This document shows positions 34,547-44,048 of a stretch of 64,000 nucleotides of DNA, in pieces; positions within the stretch are counted from its first letter, which is position 1, and each line of letters opens with the position of its first letter. This stretch comes from Legionella birminghamensis (lineage in GTDB: Bacteria; Pseudomonadota; Gammaproteobacteria; Legionellales; Legionellaceae): the NCBI RefSeq assembly GCF_900452515.1, contig NZ_UGNW01000001.1, positions 124,001 through 188,000 on the forward strand, given 5' to 3'. Made by a program: the position numbers and the translations under genes. The notes beneath the pieces were generated by a model that worked only from the letters and a program-made list of their open reading frames with translations, was not told the origin of the DNA and searched no databases.

Positions 34547-35971
34547 ATGTTTAAAAAAATCCTGGTGAGTAACCGCGGCGAAATTGCTTTGCGAATTGTG
34601 CGGGCCTGTAAAGAAATGGGTATCCCCGCAGTGACAATTTACAGTGAAGCAGATCGCTATGCCTTGCATGTTAAACGGTCTTCTCATTCACATTGCTTGA
34701 GCAAAAAGCCGCTGGATGCCTATCTTAACGGCCAGCGAATTATTGAATGTGCAAAGAGTGCCGGCTGCGAAGCGATTCACCCTGGTTATGGTTTTTTATC
34801 GGAAAATGCCGAATTTGCAGCTGCCTGTGAGGCAGCCGGGATCACCTTCATTGGACCCTCTTCCAAAGTAATCCGCATGATGGGTTCTAAAGTGGAAGCG
34901 CGGCATGCGGCAATAGCCGCCGGTTTGCCGGTTATTCCCGGAAGTGATGGGAATCTGCATTCTGTGGAAGAAGCGCTGGCTTGTGCCAGCCGGCTCGGTT
35001 ATCCGGTGATGCTCAAAGCGACTATGGGAGGGGGCGGACGAGGTATTCGGGTTTGCCACAGTGAAGAGCAAGTCATTCAGTATTATGAGCGTGCCCGTTC
35101 TGAAGCCGAAAAAGCCTTTGGTGATGCCCATGTATTTATGGAAAAAATGATTGTAAATCCACGCCATATTGAAGTGCAGATTTTGGCTGATCATTTCGGG
35201 CGGGTTTTACATCTTTTCGAGCGCGATTGCTCCATACAACGCCGTCATCAGAAACTGGTTGAGATTGCCCCGGCCGTTCATCTGGATCAGGAACTCCGCA
35301 ATCGTCTCTATGAATATGCCGTCAAACTTGCAAACAAAGTGGGCTATACCAATGCAGGTACAGTTGAATTTATCGTTGACCAGGACAACAATCCTTACTT
35401 CATGGAAATGAATACCCGATTGCAGGTCGAACACCCGGTCACCGAGCAAATTACTGGCGTGGATCTGGTACAGGAACAAATTCGAATCGCTGCGGGGCAG
35501 TCACTCAAAATCACTCAGGATAGTATAATGCGCCGCGGTGTCGCTATTGAGTTTCGTATAAATGCCGAGGATCCGCAAAATGACTTTCTTCCCAGTTTTG
35601 GTCGTATCACCCGCTATTATGCACCCGGCGGACCTGGGGTGAGAATGGACAGCGCAATCTACACCGGTTATACAATCCCGCCCGATTATGATTCTCTCTG
35701 TGCAAAACTGACCGTATGGGCGCTGGACTGGTCTTCTGCCTTACGACGCGCTAATCGTGCTTTGGAAGAAATGCGATTATTTGGAGTGAAGACAACCATC
35801 CCCTATTATCTGGAAATGTTAAAATCAGATGCATTTCAACAAGGGCATATGACCACCACCCTGATCGAGAACCATCCGGAATGGCTGCGTTACTCGAATA
35901 AATCGCTTCCTCAACACAAAGCTGCCATTATTGCAGCTGTTCTGGCTTTGGCGAGCCAGGAGCAAAGTTAA
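34547..35971 (+). CDS. Biotin carboxylase subunit (pyruvate carboxylase A / AccC type)
   Basis: A 474-residue ATP-grasp enzyme: FKKILVSNRGEIALRIVRAC at the start, AIHPGYGFLSENAEFA, the ATP-binding GGGGRGIRV loop, HIEVQILADHFGRV, FERDCSIQRRHQKLVEIAP, and NTRLQVEHPVTE. It carboxylates biotin using bicarbonate and ATP. The extra tail after residue 455 (HKAAIIAAVLALASQEQS) is commoner in two-subunit pyruvate carboxylases (PycA) than in AccC. No partner subunit or biotin carrier is adjacent. Choosing between PycA and AccC needs a tree. It is followed by a family A repeat. Confidence 0.88.
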   Translation: MFKKILVSNRGEIALRIVRACKEMGIPAVTIYSEADRYALHVKRSSHSHCLSKKPLDAYLNGQRIIECAKSAGCEAIHPGYGFLSENAEFAAACEAAGITFIGPSSKVIRMMGSKVEARHAAIAAGLPVIPGSDGNLHSVEEALACASRLGYPVMLKATMGGGGRGIRVCHSEEQVIQYYERARSEAEKAFGDAHVFMEKMIVNPRHIEVQILADHFGRVLHLFERDCSIQRRHQKLVEIAPAVHLDQELRNRLYEYAVKLANKVGYTNAGTVEFIVDQDNNPYFMEMNTRLQVEHPVTEQITGVDLVQEQIRIAAGQSLKITQDSIMRRGVAIEFRINAEDPQNDFLPSFGRITRYYAPGGPGVRMDSAIYTGYTIPPDYDSLCAKLTVWALDWSSALRRANRALEEMRLFGVKTTIPYYLEMLKSDAFQQGHMTTTLIENHPEWLRYSNKSLPQHKAAIIAAVLALASQEQS

Positions 35972-35980
35972 TAAATAGAT

Positions 35981-36111
35981 GGGCCCCGCGGTCGGTGCCG
36001 CGGGGGTACGGTGTCGGTGCCGCGGGGGTACGGTGTCGGTGCCGCGGGGATACGGTCTTCGGCTTACGCAGTGTAAGTATCCGAATTCCCGCGGCTGCGA
36101 CCGCGGGACCC
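35981..36111. repeat. Family A repeat with 22-bp tandem units
   Basis: It starts 10 bases after the carboxylase stop. One hairpin unit is followed by two further 22-base units (TGTCGGTGCCGCGG...TACGG), then an inverted closing arm at 36085-36111. Units within this locus share TACGG, whereas those at 30.5 kb share TTCGG, so copies are more alike within than between loci. Confidence 0.75.
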
Positions 36112-36219
36112 ACAGCATCAAGAAAAACAGTGAATTAATGAAATAAAAACAGCAGCTTGTTTTACTAGCAGTTAACAATTCGACTATACTTTTAGCATTG
36201 CTGATCAGGGAAAATAATA

Positions 36220-37497
36220 ATGAATAAGGAAATTGCAATCATTGGCCTTGGATACGTTGGCTTAAGTCTTGCCACTGCTTTAAGTAAAACCTACAAAGTA
36301 TATGGTTATGATATTTCTGAAAGACGGATTAGGGAATTAAAAGAACACTTTGACAAAAATAATCTTGTCAGCCGCTCAGAGTTGCAGGACAGTCCCGTTT
36401 TCTATACTCAGAATACGCTTGAAATCCAAAAGGCTACTTTCTTTATCGTGACGGTGCCAACACCTGCATTTTTCTATGAGCTTCCTAATCTGGAGCCGGT
36501 AATCAATGCGACAAAAGCCGTGGGCGGCATTCTAAAAAAAGGCGATGTTGTTGTTTATGAATCGACGGTTTATCCTGGCACAACAGAGGAAGTTTGCCAG
36601 CCTCTGCTCGAAGAGATGAGTGGCCTTCGCTGCGGTGTCGATTTTAATTTAGGATATTCGCCGGAGCGTATTAGTCCCCATGATCCTCATTATCATTTAA
36701 AAAATATTGTCAAAGTGATCTCTGCGCAAAATGAAGCAACCTTAAAGGAAATAGAAAGCGTCTACAAAAACTGCTGCGATACGCTTTATCCTGTTTCTAA
36801 TATTCGAACCGCTGAAGCAGTAAAAATTCTTGAAAATACCCAGCGGGATATTAATATCGCCTGTATGAATGAATTCGCGCAGATTATGCATGCCCTGGAT
36901 TTGAACGTGCATGAAATTTTGCAGGCCGCAAAAACCAAGTGGAGTTTTGTTCCCTTCAAGCCCGGATTTGTCGGTGGCCACTGTATTGCTGTCGACCCCC
37001 TGTACCTGGCGTTTAAGGCCAAACGGATAGGTGTGCCGCATGATTTAATCCTCGCTGCAAGAAAGGTCAATGACGGGATGCCGTATTTTATTATCAGTCA
37101 ATTAGTTCAGGCCCTGATTAAATATGACATCCCGGTGAAACATTGTCCCGTGGGTGTATTTGGTGTTACCTACAAAGAAAATGCTGCGGATATCCGCAGC
37201 AGCCTGGCCTTAAAATTTATCAAAGAATTAAAACTGGCCGGCTTTCAGTGCCAGGTGCATGACCCCTTTGCAGATAGGGAGTATGTGCAGAAAAAATACG
37301 ATATTCAATTAATGTCGTTTGAAGAGATAAATACCATCTCCGCCGCGATTGTGGTAGTGGGCCACGATTATTATCGTGAAAAAGGATTGCAGGCTTTGGT
37401 GGGGAAGTGCAATCGACCGGCAGTGATTATGGATATTCCCAATTTGTTTGCAGAACAGAAGATTGACGAAGCCGCTGTGTTTTACTGGGGGCTTTAA
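36220..37497 (+). CDS. UDP-N-acetylhexosamine 6-dehydrogenase (TviB/WbpO type)
   Basis: A 425-residue protein. The N-terminal NAD fold is IAIIGLGYVGLSLATALS, the middle has STVYPGTTEEVC and LGYSPERISPHD, and the catalytic Cys lies in KPGFVGGHCIAVDPLYL. It closes with GVTYKENAADIRSS. This layout is that of UDP-GlcNAc/UDP-GalNAc dehydrogenases of Vi antigen and O-antigen pathways, which oxidise C6 to a uronic acid in two NAD-dependent steps. It is followed by a UDP-sugar epimerase, as TviB is by TviC. Likely precursor supply for the convergent GT2 operon. Confidence 0.9.
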   Translation: MNKEIAIIGLGYVGLSLATALSKTYKVYGYDISERRIRELKEHFDKNNLVSRSELQDSPVFYTQNTLEIQKATFFIVTVPTPAFFYELPNLEPVINATKAVGGILKKGDVVVYESTVYPGTTEEVCQPLLEEMSGLRCGVDFNLGYSPERISPHDPHYHLKNIVKVISAQNEATLKEIESVYKNCCDTLYPVSNIRTAEAVKILENTQRDINIACMNEFAQIMHALDLNVHEILQAAKTKWSFVPFKPGFVGGHCIAVDPLYLAFKAKRIGVPHDLILAARKVNDGMPYFIISQLVQALIKYDIPVKHCPVGVFGVTYKENAADIRSSLALKFIKELKLAGFQCQVHDPFADREYVQKKYDIQLMSFEEINTISAAIVVVGHDYYREKGLQALVGKCNRPAVIMDIPNLFAEQKIDEAAVFYWGL

Positions 37498-37576
37498 TAA
37501 TCTTGAAGCGCTGCGCTTATCAAGGCTACACTGGATTAACGCGATAGGATTTTTGCAAAGAGGATGAAAAGCAATT

Positions 37577-38533
37577 ATGGCCATTTTAATAACTGGAGGC
37601 GCCGGATTTATCGGTTCAAATCTGGTCGAACTGCTGCTTGGTTTAAACCAGGAAGTGATAGTGATTGATGATCTGAGTACTGGTACATTGCGAAATATCG
37701 AGCCCTTTTTAGCCAATAAAAATTTCAAATTTTATCAGTCAAATTTGCTGGAAATTCCCCTCGATCCCATCGTGCAGAAATGCGAGATCATTTTTCACCT
37801 GGCGGCCATTGTCGGTATGTTTAATGTCCTGCAAAAACCAATCGCAACACTCGAAGTCAATATGCAGTCCACCGAGCGATTATTAATGGCGGTTTCACGC
37901 CTGCAACAGAAGCCTGTCGTTTTGGTAGCCTCGAGCTCGGAAGTCTATGGGTCAAAACATACTGCCATGAAAGAGACCAATCATCTCCATATTGAGGCCA
38001 GCGGCAAAGCACATGCCAGTTATCCTGTTTCCAAGTTATGCAATGAGGTCGCAGGCATGGCTTATTATCATGAAATGCAGGTGCCAGTAATCGTCATGCG
38101 GATTTTCAATACGGTAGGCCGGCGGCAATCCTCCCGCTATGGAATGGTATTACCCCGTTTCATTAAACAGGCTATCCATGGCGAACCAATCACTATTTTT
38201 GGAGACGGAAGTCAGACCCGCTCTTTCTGCGATGTCAGGGATACCTGTCAAATCATGCGCGAACTCAGCCTCACTCCGAAAGCAATTGGCGAAATTGTAA
38301 ACGTAGGCAGTGATCACAGCATCAGTATTATTGAGCTCGCGGAGTTGGTCCGGCAATTGGCAGAGTCTGCTTCTGAACTTCACTATCAGAGTTTTGAGGA
38401 GACTTATGGCGATGGGTATATCAATATCCAGAACCGTAAACCTGAATTAAGCAAATTACGCTCTCTGATTAATTATCGACACCATTGGACTCTGGAAAAA
38501 ACGATCATTGAAATGATCGAGCATGCGAGATAG
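37577..38533 (+). CDS. NAD-dependent UDP-sugar epimerase/dehydratase (extended SDR)
   Basis: A 318-residue extended short-chain dehydrogenase: ILITGGAGFIGSNLVELL (NAD-binding), DDLSTGT, FHLAAIVGMF, the active-site SSSEVYG and YPVSK (YxxxK), then GDGSQTRSFCDVRDT. It fits UDP-hexose or UDP-hexuronic acid 4-epimerases such as TviC, though a decarboxylase role cannot be excluded. It starts 79 bases after the dehydrogenase gene. Its stop is 17 bases from the convergent GT2 gene. Confidence 0.87.
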   Translation: MAILITGGAGFIGSNLVELLLGLNQEVIVIDDLSTGTLRNIEPFLANKNFKFYQSNLLEIPLDPIVQKCEIIFHLAAIVGMFNVLQKPIATLEVNMQSTERLLMAVSRLQQKPVVLVASSSEVYGSKHTAMKETNHLHIEASGKAHASYPVSKLCNEVAGMAYYHEMQVPVIVMRIFNTVGRRQSSRYGMVLPRFIKQAIHGEPITIFGDGSQTRSFCDVRDTCQIMRELSLTPKAIGEIVNVGSDHSISIIELAELVRQLAESASELHYQSFEETYGDGYINIQNRKPELSKLRSLINYRHHWTLEKTIIEMIEHAR

Positions 38534-38550
38534 AGCGTTTTCGTTTTTAG

Positions 38551-39933
38551 CTAAAGCGGCTTCCCAAGAAGGCGATTGACGAAATATCTTAGCGTTCCCC
38601 TTGCACAGCAGGCTGCACGAAACTCCCGGAACCATAACATCTCGGCCAGAATGAGCCAAATGCTGCGAAACACATCTTTCATACGGTGATATTTATTGAA
38701 AGTGATTAGATTAAGGAAAATCATCGCCACCGTAATATAGGCAAGGAATCCCCAGGCGAGAATCAAAAACCAGAGCAACACCTGGTAGTCGAGTTCATTG
38801 ATGAAAAAAGCAATTACAAAGGTGCAATAGGAGCAGAATTCAATAACCGGGCCTAAGATTTCAAAAAGCACAAAGGCGGGAAAGCTGATTAGCCCGACCA
38901 GGCCGTATCTGGGATTGCCAAACATGGTGACAAATTTTAATGCACTGCGCCACATGCCGCGCTGCCATTTGTCACGCTGTCCCCAAAAGCTTTTGGCCGT
39001 ACTGGGAACCTCAGTCCAGCAAAACGCATTGGGAGAATGATTTAGGGAGTGGGGAAACCTGTTTTTAATCATGTAATGATGCAGTTTTAGAGTGATTTCC
39101 GCATCATAGGAAAAATTTTTGATATCATAACCGCCTACCTCTCTTAAACTCTGCGTTTCAAACAGCGTGAATGCGCCGGGATAGCACATTGCACCCCCCA
39201 GTACGTTCTGCCCCGCCCGTCCGTATAGAAAAGATCTGAGGTACTCGAGCCCTTGTACCGCCGGCACGAAATGCTTAGGCAGATCGGTAGTCATAAGCCG
39301 CCCGTCCTGTACTTTATTTTCATTAAGTACATAAACAGAGCCGCTTACCACAATACAATGCCCCTTTGACAGGAAACTGAACATCATGCGGGTCAATGCT
39401 TCTGGCTCAAGAATGGTATCCGCATCGACTGTTAACATAATCGGCGTTTGGCAGGCATTTAAGCCGACATTCACTGAGTCGGCAGCGCAGTGATATGGCG
39501 AGTGTTCCTTATCGATTACCATTAAGTTCGGGAAACGGGCCGATTGAAAGCAGTGTTTAACCTTGCAAGTGGGGATTGTCTGTTTGATGACGCTGGGAAT
39601 TTCATAAAGCTGGAATTCATTGATTAAGACTTCCATGGTTTTATCGGTCGAGCCATCATTGACAACAATAAAACGCACATTTTTATAATTACTGTTTAAA
39701 CCGCTGTAAAGCATGGAGAGAATGCGGTTTTGTTCATTGAAAGCCGGAGTGACTATGGTTATCGGAATATGGGTCAGCTGATCAATGAAGAGACTAATGT
39801 CGCCGAGAGTCACTTCACGAAATTTCTTGATGACCTCAGGGAAAGACAGGACTAAGAGCAAGGAATACCAAATGCCAAGAGCGGTGAAATAAACCAGAAT
39901 GCAAACGGATATGAAAAATAAAACGCCCGTCAT
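38551..39933 (-). CDS. Membrane processive glycosyltransferase, family GT2
   Basis: A 460-residue protein. One or two N-terminal transmembrane helices are followed by the GT2 catalytic core (IVTPAFNEQNRI; FIVVNDGSTDKTMEV; MLTVDADTILEP with the DxD; GGYDIKNFSYDAEIT), and about four C-terminal helices from residue 325 on. The polymerase motif Q-x-x-R-W appears as QRDKWQRGMW, with Lys for Arg. Such enzymes (BcsA, PgaC, HasA relatives) build and pass a beta-linked polysaccharide through the inner membrane. Its ATG overlaps the HEAT gene's stop by 4 bases. Confidence 0.92.
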   Translation of the reverse strand: MTGVLFFISVCILVYFTALGIWYSLLLVLSFPEVIKKFREVTLGDISLFIDQLTHIPITIVTPAFNEQNRILSMLYSGLNSNYKNVRFIVVNDGSTDKTMEVLINEFQLYEIPSVIKQTIPTCKVKHCFQSARFPNLMVIDKEHSPYHCAADSVNVGLNACQTPIMLTVDADTILEPEALTRMMFSFLSKGHCIVVSGSVYVLNENKVQDGRLMTTDLPKHFVPAVQGLEYLRSFLYGRAGQNVLGGAMCYPGAFTLFETQSLREVGGYDIKNFSYDAEITLKLHHYMIKNRFPHSLNHSPNAFCWTEVPSTAKSFWGQRDKWQRGMWRSALKFVTMFGNPRYGLVGLISFPAFVLFEILGPVIEFCSYCTFVIAFFINELDYQVLLWFLILAWGFLAYITVAMIFLNLITFNKYHRMKDVFRSIWLILAEMLWFREFRAACCARGTLRYFVNRLLGKPL

Positions 39934-40988
39934 TTCCTGTTTCCCGAAAGCAGTATTCGCTGAGCGGTCTCATAAGCAAATTTGTCTTTTAACGGCGACT
40001 GTGCTTTTAATATGTCGATGCCGCTTTCTCCCTGAGAATATAAAGAAGTTCCAGAATTAACCCGTACCCACCATTGCGGATCGGTAAGCAAGATAGTCAG
40101 AATTTCCAGGCTCCTGGCAGTGTGAACCCTGCCAAGGGATTTTGCAACAGCTGCCCGTATTTCCCAATCCTCGGCAAAGGCTAAATCATACAGTATTTGG
40201 GTTTTCCGCTCATCTTGCACTTCAGAAAGATATTCAATAATGCTAATACTCAAATCGACAGAATCAAATAATAAATCCGCTTCGACGCAATCTAAAAATT
40301 GGGTATAAGGAATTTCTTTTAGGAGGCGGTAGCAGAAAACCTTGGTATAGAGATCCTGCTCATTTTCGAGTCGTGTGATGATTATGTCTGCCACATCATG
40401 ATGGGATACATCGGAAATTTGGGCAAAAAAGGATTGCTGAAGATGGCGCCCTTTTGCAAAATGGGAAATGGTCTGATTAATAACGGCTGAATTCTGATAT
40501 TTAATCCCGGTGCTTGCCGCATTAATTGACACCAGCAAAGTGTCATCGCGAACCAGGCGGCAGAGCGGCTGCTCATCTAGCGTTTCAAAACCGTAACTGT
40601 AGCAAAGCGCGGCGTAATAGCGGTTAAGCCAGTTGCGTGATTTGTACAATCCTCTGGCAGCAGGTTTTAATAATTTATCTGAGAGGTACTCTATAAAATG
40701 TTGGAAAGTTAATTGATGTCGATGATGATTTTCCATGGTCCTAAGCACTAATAGTACCGCATCGATTGATTTTGAACTTTTATATTGTTGTATTTTTTTC
40801 TCTGGTAATTGCTGCTTTTTGTCAAGACAGGATTTGAAGCTTAGGGCAATGTCGTCAGTGATTAATTTTTTTTTGCGGGCGCGGTGGTGGAAATAGCCGC
40901 GGGCGGCATACATAGCCAGAACAAAAAGGAAGATTGTCAAAAACTGGAGATAGGCCAGCAATTTGATGATCCATAAAAATCGTTCCAT
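39930..40988 (-). CDS. Membrane-anchored HEAT-repeat protein of the polysaccharide operon
   Basis: A 352-residue protein. One N-terminal transmembrane helix (LLAYLQFLTIFLFVLAMYAA) is followed by helical repeats; the clearest HEAT units are LAFAEDWEIRAAVAKSLGRV and LLTDPQWWVRVNSGTSLYS near the C-terminus. HEAT proteins act as scaffolds. The gene sits between the outer-membrane barrel (12 bases upstream) and the GT2 synthase (4-base overlap), so it probably couples synthesis and export. No catalytic motif is seen. Confidence 0.82.
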   Translation of the reverse strand: MERFLWIIKLLAYLQFLTIFLFVLAMYAARGYFHHRARKKKLITDDIALSFKSCLDKKQQLPEKKIQQYKSSKSIDAVLLVLRTMENHHRHQLTFQHFIEYLSDKLLKPAARGLYKSRNWLNRYYAALCYSYGFETLDEQPLCRLVRDDTLLVSINAASTGIKYQNSAVINQTISHFAKGRHLQQSFFAQISDVSHHDVADIIITRLENEQDLYTKVFCYRLLKEIPYTQFLDCVEADLLFDSVDLSISIIEYLSEVQDERKTQILYDLAFAEDWEIRAAVAKSLGRVHTARSLEILTILLTDPQWWVRVNSGTSLYSQGESGIDILKAQSPLKDKFAYETAQRILLSGNRK

Positions 40989-41000
40989 GAAGATATACTC

Positions 41001-43043
41001 TTAAAAACGATATCTTAGACCCAGACTTCCGTCATACAAGCGGCGGACCAAGTCTGAGGGATATTGCCAACGTTGATAGCCTGCATTTAAATCAACAACA
41101 AGGTGGTGATCCAGAATAGGAAAAGTGTAGCCAACATTGACGAAGGTGTTCTTTATCACCAGAAAGTTTACGGTCAGTAAATCGGCAAGGTCAGGGCTGT
41201 TGCCAGTACCTGCACCCACGCTAATGTAATGGTCATCAGTTGAGAAATACTTTCTGGCCCGCCCAGTGTATAAATAAGATTTACTGGATGAATCCCGGGG
41301 GACAAAATAATAGGGGCGAAAACTAAGCCACAAACTGCCTGGGTACAAATTAAAAGAGCCAGTGTATGTGCTAAGATAGGTGTTGGCTATTTGAGCGTAT
41401 TTAGCGCCAGCGGATAATTCAAAGAATTTGGGTATATTCATGTATCCTTCTGCCGACCCGATAAAATCAGGAAACAGGGCGGGTTGATCGGACCAGGCCG
41501 CTGTCAAATCGGCATACATATTGCGATTAAAACGGGGTGAAATGTCAATTTCATATTGATTGGCATTTAAATGCTGCCGTGATGCATAATTAATTCTTCC
41601 GCCGATACGTCCCCAGTCGGTGTCACGGCTATAGTAAAGAGTCGACCAGTCCCAGATGGAGTGCAAATCATCCACATAAGCATTGTCAGATGCTAAACCG
41701 ATTTCATTGACGCCATAAGCATACCTTGGGCTAATGCTTTCAATTTCCCTGAGCATTCCCTGGGCATTGCGATTGTCGGGTGAAAGCTTTAGCACTGCTT
41801 GGTAAGCGCGTGCCGCTACCGCGTATTCCCGCAAAATAATGTTGATTTCGCCCTTCTTCAGCAACAAGTCGATATTTTCCGGCTGCGTGCGCAGGCCGCT
41901 GTTGATGAGCAGCAAGGCCTGTATATCATTATTGCGTTGCAGATAAAGATTAGCCAGGGCAATGCGGTATTTAACATTTTCGGGATGAATTTCCAGGAGC
42001 TGGGATAGATAATTGATTGCCTTTTCATATTTCTTCTGGCTAATCAGCTGATTGGCTTTAACCAGTTCTGGATCAAGGGATTGGATGCTTGGCAGCTTTG
42101 TTTTCGCGGGCTTTGCTTGGGTTTTATTCTGATTAGCCGTTAAATAAGCCAGATTCCTGGCGAGCTCCTCAAGACTTTTATTCCCTGGAGTCAGTTTTAA
42201 GCCGGCTTCTAACAAGTTCCTGGCATTTTCATATTTTTTTTCACTCAACTGAATGCGGATAAGCGCGGCCCGCGCATCGACATAGGCGGGGGTCTTTTTC
42301 AGTACAGTATTAAAATATTCGCTGGCCTTGGCAAATTGCTGCTGTTGGTAATAAATTAGACCCAACATTAGAATGATATCGCTGTCATCAGGCTGTTTGC
42401 TTAAATAGCTTATCGCTTTTGCTTTGGCAAGCTCGAGCTTACCTTCCTGTCGAAGGCGCTGTAATTCTGCCAGCAAATTTTTGGAGACCGGTTTAACTGC
42501 AGCCGGTATCGCTTTGCTCACAGCTATCTGAGAGGCCGAGGAAGGGACAGGTAAAGTCGCGACTTTATTCAGCGGCGGGACAGATGTTTCCAGTTGCACC
42601 AGTTGATTCTGCAATTGCAGTAATTCAGGTTGGGCGGGCTGCAGCTTGAGGCCCTGGGTGAGCAGGGTATTGGCTTGGTTGAAAAGGCCCTGGCGCATTT
42701 TTAGCCGGATTAAGGCTGCCCGGGCATCGGTATAAGCAGGGGTATTGGATAATACCTGCTGAAAATAAAACTCCGCAGCAGAGAGATTATTTTGCTGCAT
42801 ATGAATCAGTCCAAGCAGCAGTTGTACATCGCCATCCTTTGGATATTTACGCAGATAAAGCTCACCTGCCTGTTTGGCTTCGTCCAGTTTTCCTTGCTGA
42901 CGTAATTCCTGGATGGTTTTCAGAATATTAGCCTCTGCCGGGCTTTCGCTTTTTGAGGGAGGAGCTGGGGTTGATGCAGCGGAAGCGCTAATAGCAGACC
43001 AGCTGAATAAAATAATAATTATCCATTCTAAATAGTATTTCAT
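41001..43043 (-). CDS. TPR protein with C-terminal YaiO-type outer-membrane beta-barrel
   Basis: A 680-residue protein with a signal peptide (WIIIILFSWSAISASAAS). Two similar TPR blocks cover residues about 35-150 and 190-300, sharing the pattern LRQQGKLDEAKQAGE / LRQEGKLELAKAKAI. A third TPR part spans 320-440. The last 240 residues form alternating strands ending YDGSLGLRYRF with a terminal Phe, matching YaiO-family barrels. Periplasmic TPRs joined to an outer-membrane barrel are the plan of polysaccharide exporters such as PgaA and BcsC. First gene of the GT2 operon. Confidence 0.85.
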   Translation of the reverse strand: MKYYLEWIIIILFSWSAISASAASTPAPPSKSESPAEANILKTIQELRQQGKLDEAKQAGELYLRKYPKDGDVQLLLGLIHMQQNNLSAAEFYFQQVLSNTPAYTDARAALIRLKMRQGLFNQANTLLTQGLKLQPAQPELLQLQNQLVQLETSVPPLNKVATLPVPSSASQIAVSKAIPAAVKPVSKNLLAELQRLRQEGKLELAKAKAISYLSKQPDDSDIILMLGLIYYQQQQFAKASEYFNTVLKKTPAYVDARAALIRIQLSEKKYENARNLLEAGLKLTPGNKSLEELARNLAYLTANQNKTQAKPAKTKLPSIQSLDPELVKANQLISQKKYEKAINYLSQLLEIHPENVKYRIALANLYLQRNNDIQALLLINSGLRTQPENIDLLLKKGEINIILREYAVAARAYQAVLKLSPDNRNAQGMLREIESISPRYAYGVNEIGLASDNAYVDDLHSIWDWSTLYYSRDTDWGRIGGRINYASRQHLNANQYEIDISPRFNRNMYADLTAAWSDQPALFPDFIGSAEGYMNIPKFFELSAGAKYAQIANTYLSTYTGSFNLYPGSLWLSFRPYYFVPRDSSSKSYLYTGRARKYFSTDDHYISVGAGTGNSPDLADLLTVNFLVIKNTFVNVGYTFPILDHHLVVDLNAGYQRWQYPSDLVRRLYDGSLGLRYRF

Positions 43044-43159
43044 CAGCTTATCTCAATTGCATTGAGTGTGAGTAACCGGTTATGTCCTGATAGGTTGACA
43101 TAGATATTGTCAGCAATCAACTATAGCTATTAAAAAGTCCGTTGAGCTGCCTTCGTCTA

Positions 43160-43930
43160 TTAAAGGGTTATATCTCTGGCAAAATTATCAATTAGCCGTA
43201 TATCCCCTATAAAAACAGCGGCATATCGGCGATTCTCGTAATCCAGCATATATTCCACCTGAATTCCTTTTGCTTCCAGCTCAGCAATAATTTGCGCGCA
43301 AGTTTTCTTCTGATGGAAAATCTGGGCAAACTCATCTGCTAATAGCCGCTGCTCAGGGGTGAGGCGGGTATTTCGGGAACTGCAGGCAAGACCGCTTTCT
43401 TCCCTGATTGTCGGGCAGCCGATGACCTGGATGTCCATAAAGAATGCAGACGCCATTCCTTTAATTAACTGATATTGCTGATAGTCTTTCTCACCAAAAT
43501 AAGCTCTTGCCGGTTTAATCAGGTTAAACAGCTTCATTACAATCGTCAGTACGCCATTGAAATGGCCGGGGCGATATTGTCCTTCCATCAATTTACATAG
43601 TTCGTTTTCCTGCACCTGATAGGTGTAGCCGTCATGATAGATGGCGTCTTTCTGCGGAAGCAGACAAAAATCAACGCCGGCTTTTTCCATTAATTCCAAA
43701 TCCGCTTCGAGGCTGCGCGGGTAGTGGGTGAAATCATCCGGTCGGTTGAATTGGGTCGGGTTGACGAACAGGCTGGTTGCCGTAAATTGGTTTTCCTGTT
43801 TGCTTTTTTGAAAAAGCGACAAATGACCAATGTGCAGATTGCCCATGGTCGGCGCAAAGCCGATGTCTGCTTTGTCCGGTAAGGATTGACGGAATTTAAT
43901 CCAGTCTTCAAGCTGTTCAAAAATTTGCAT
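43160..43930 (-). CDS. panC: Pantothenate synthetase
   Basis: A 256-residue protein, shorter than the usual 280 or so. [16 protein letters not shown] (the HIGH nucleotidyl-binding motif), [24 protein letters not shown] and [12 protein letters not shown] are all present. It joins pantoate and beta-alanine with ATP in the cytosol. The C-terminal lobe is compact. It lies 118 bases downstream of panB on the same strand, so the two are probably co-expressed. Confidence 0.96.
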   Translation of the reverse strand: MQIFEQLEDWIKFRQSLPDKADIGFAPTMGNLHIGHLSLFQKSKQENQFTATSLFVNPTQFNRPDDFTHYPRSLEADLELMEKAGVDFCLLPQKDAIYHDGYTYQVQENELCKLMEGQYRPGHFNGVLTIVMKLFNLIKPARAYFGEKDYQQYQLIKGMASAFFMDIQVIGCPTIREESGLACSSRNTRLTPEQRLLADEFAQIFHQKKTCAQIIAELEAKGIQVEYMLDYENRRYAAVFIGDIRLIDNFARDITL

Positions 43931-44048
43931 AATCTGTATTCTTTATTTGCGTCCTTGCGAACGCCGTGAAGCAATTCAGCCCAAAGCCAGAAAAGGTTAT
44001 GACTGAATCGCTTCGCCTTCGGCCCGCAAAGACAGATAATGATAGTGT

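Noticed and set aside
36220-43043. A pga (PNAG) or bcs (cellulose) operon
   Set aside because: There is no PgaB deacetylase, no PilZ domain, no BcsB, and the barrel is YaiO-type; the sugar dehydrogenase points to an acidic polymer instead.
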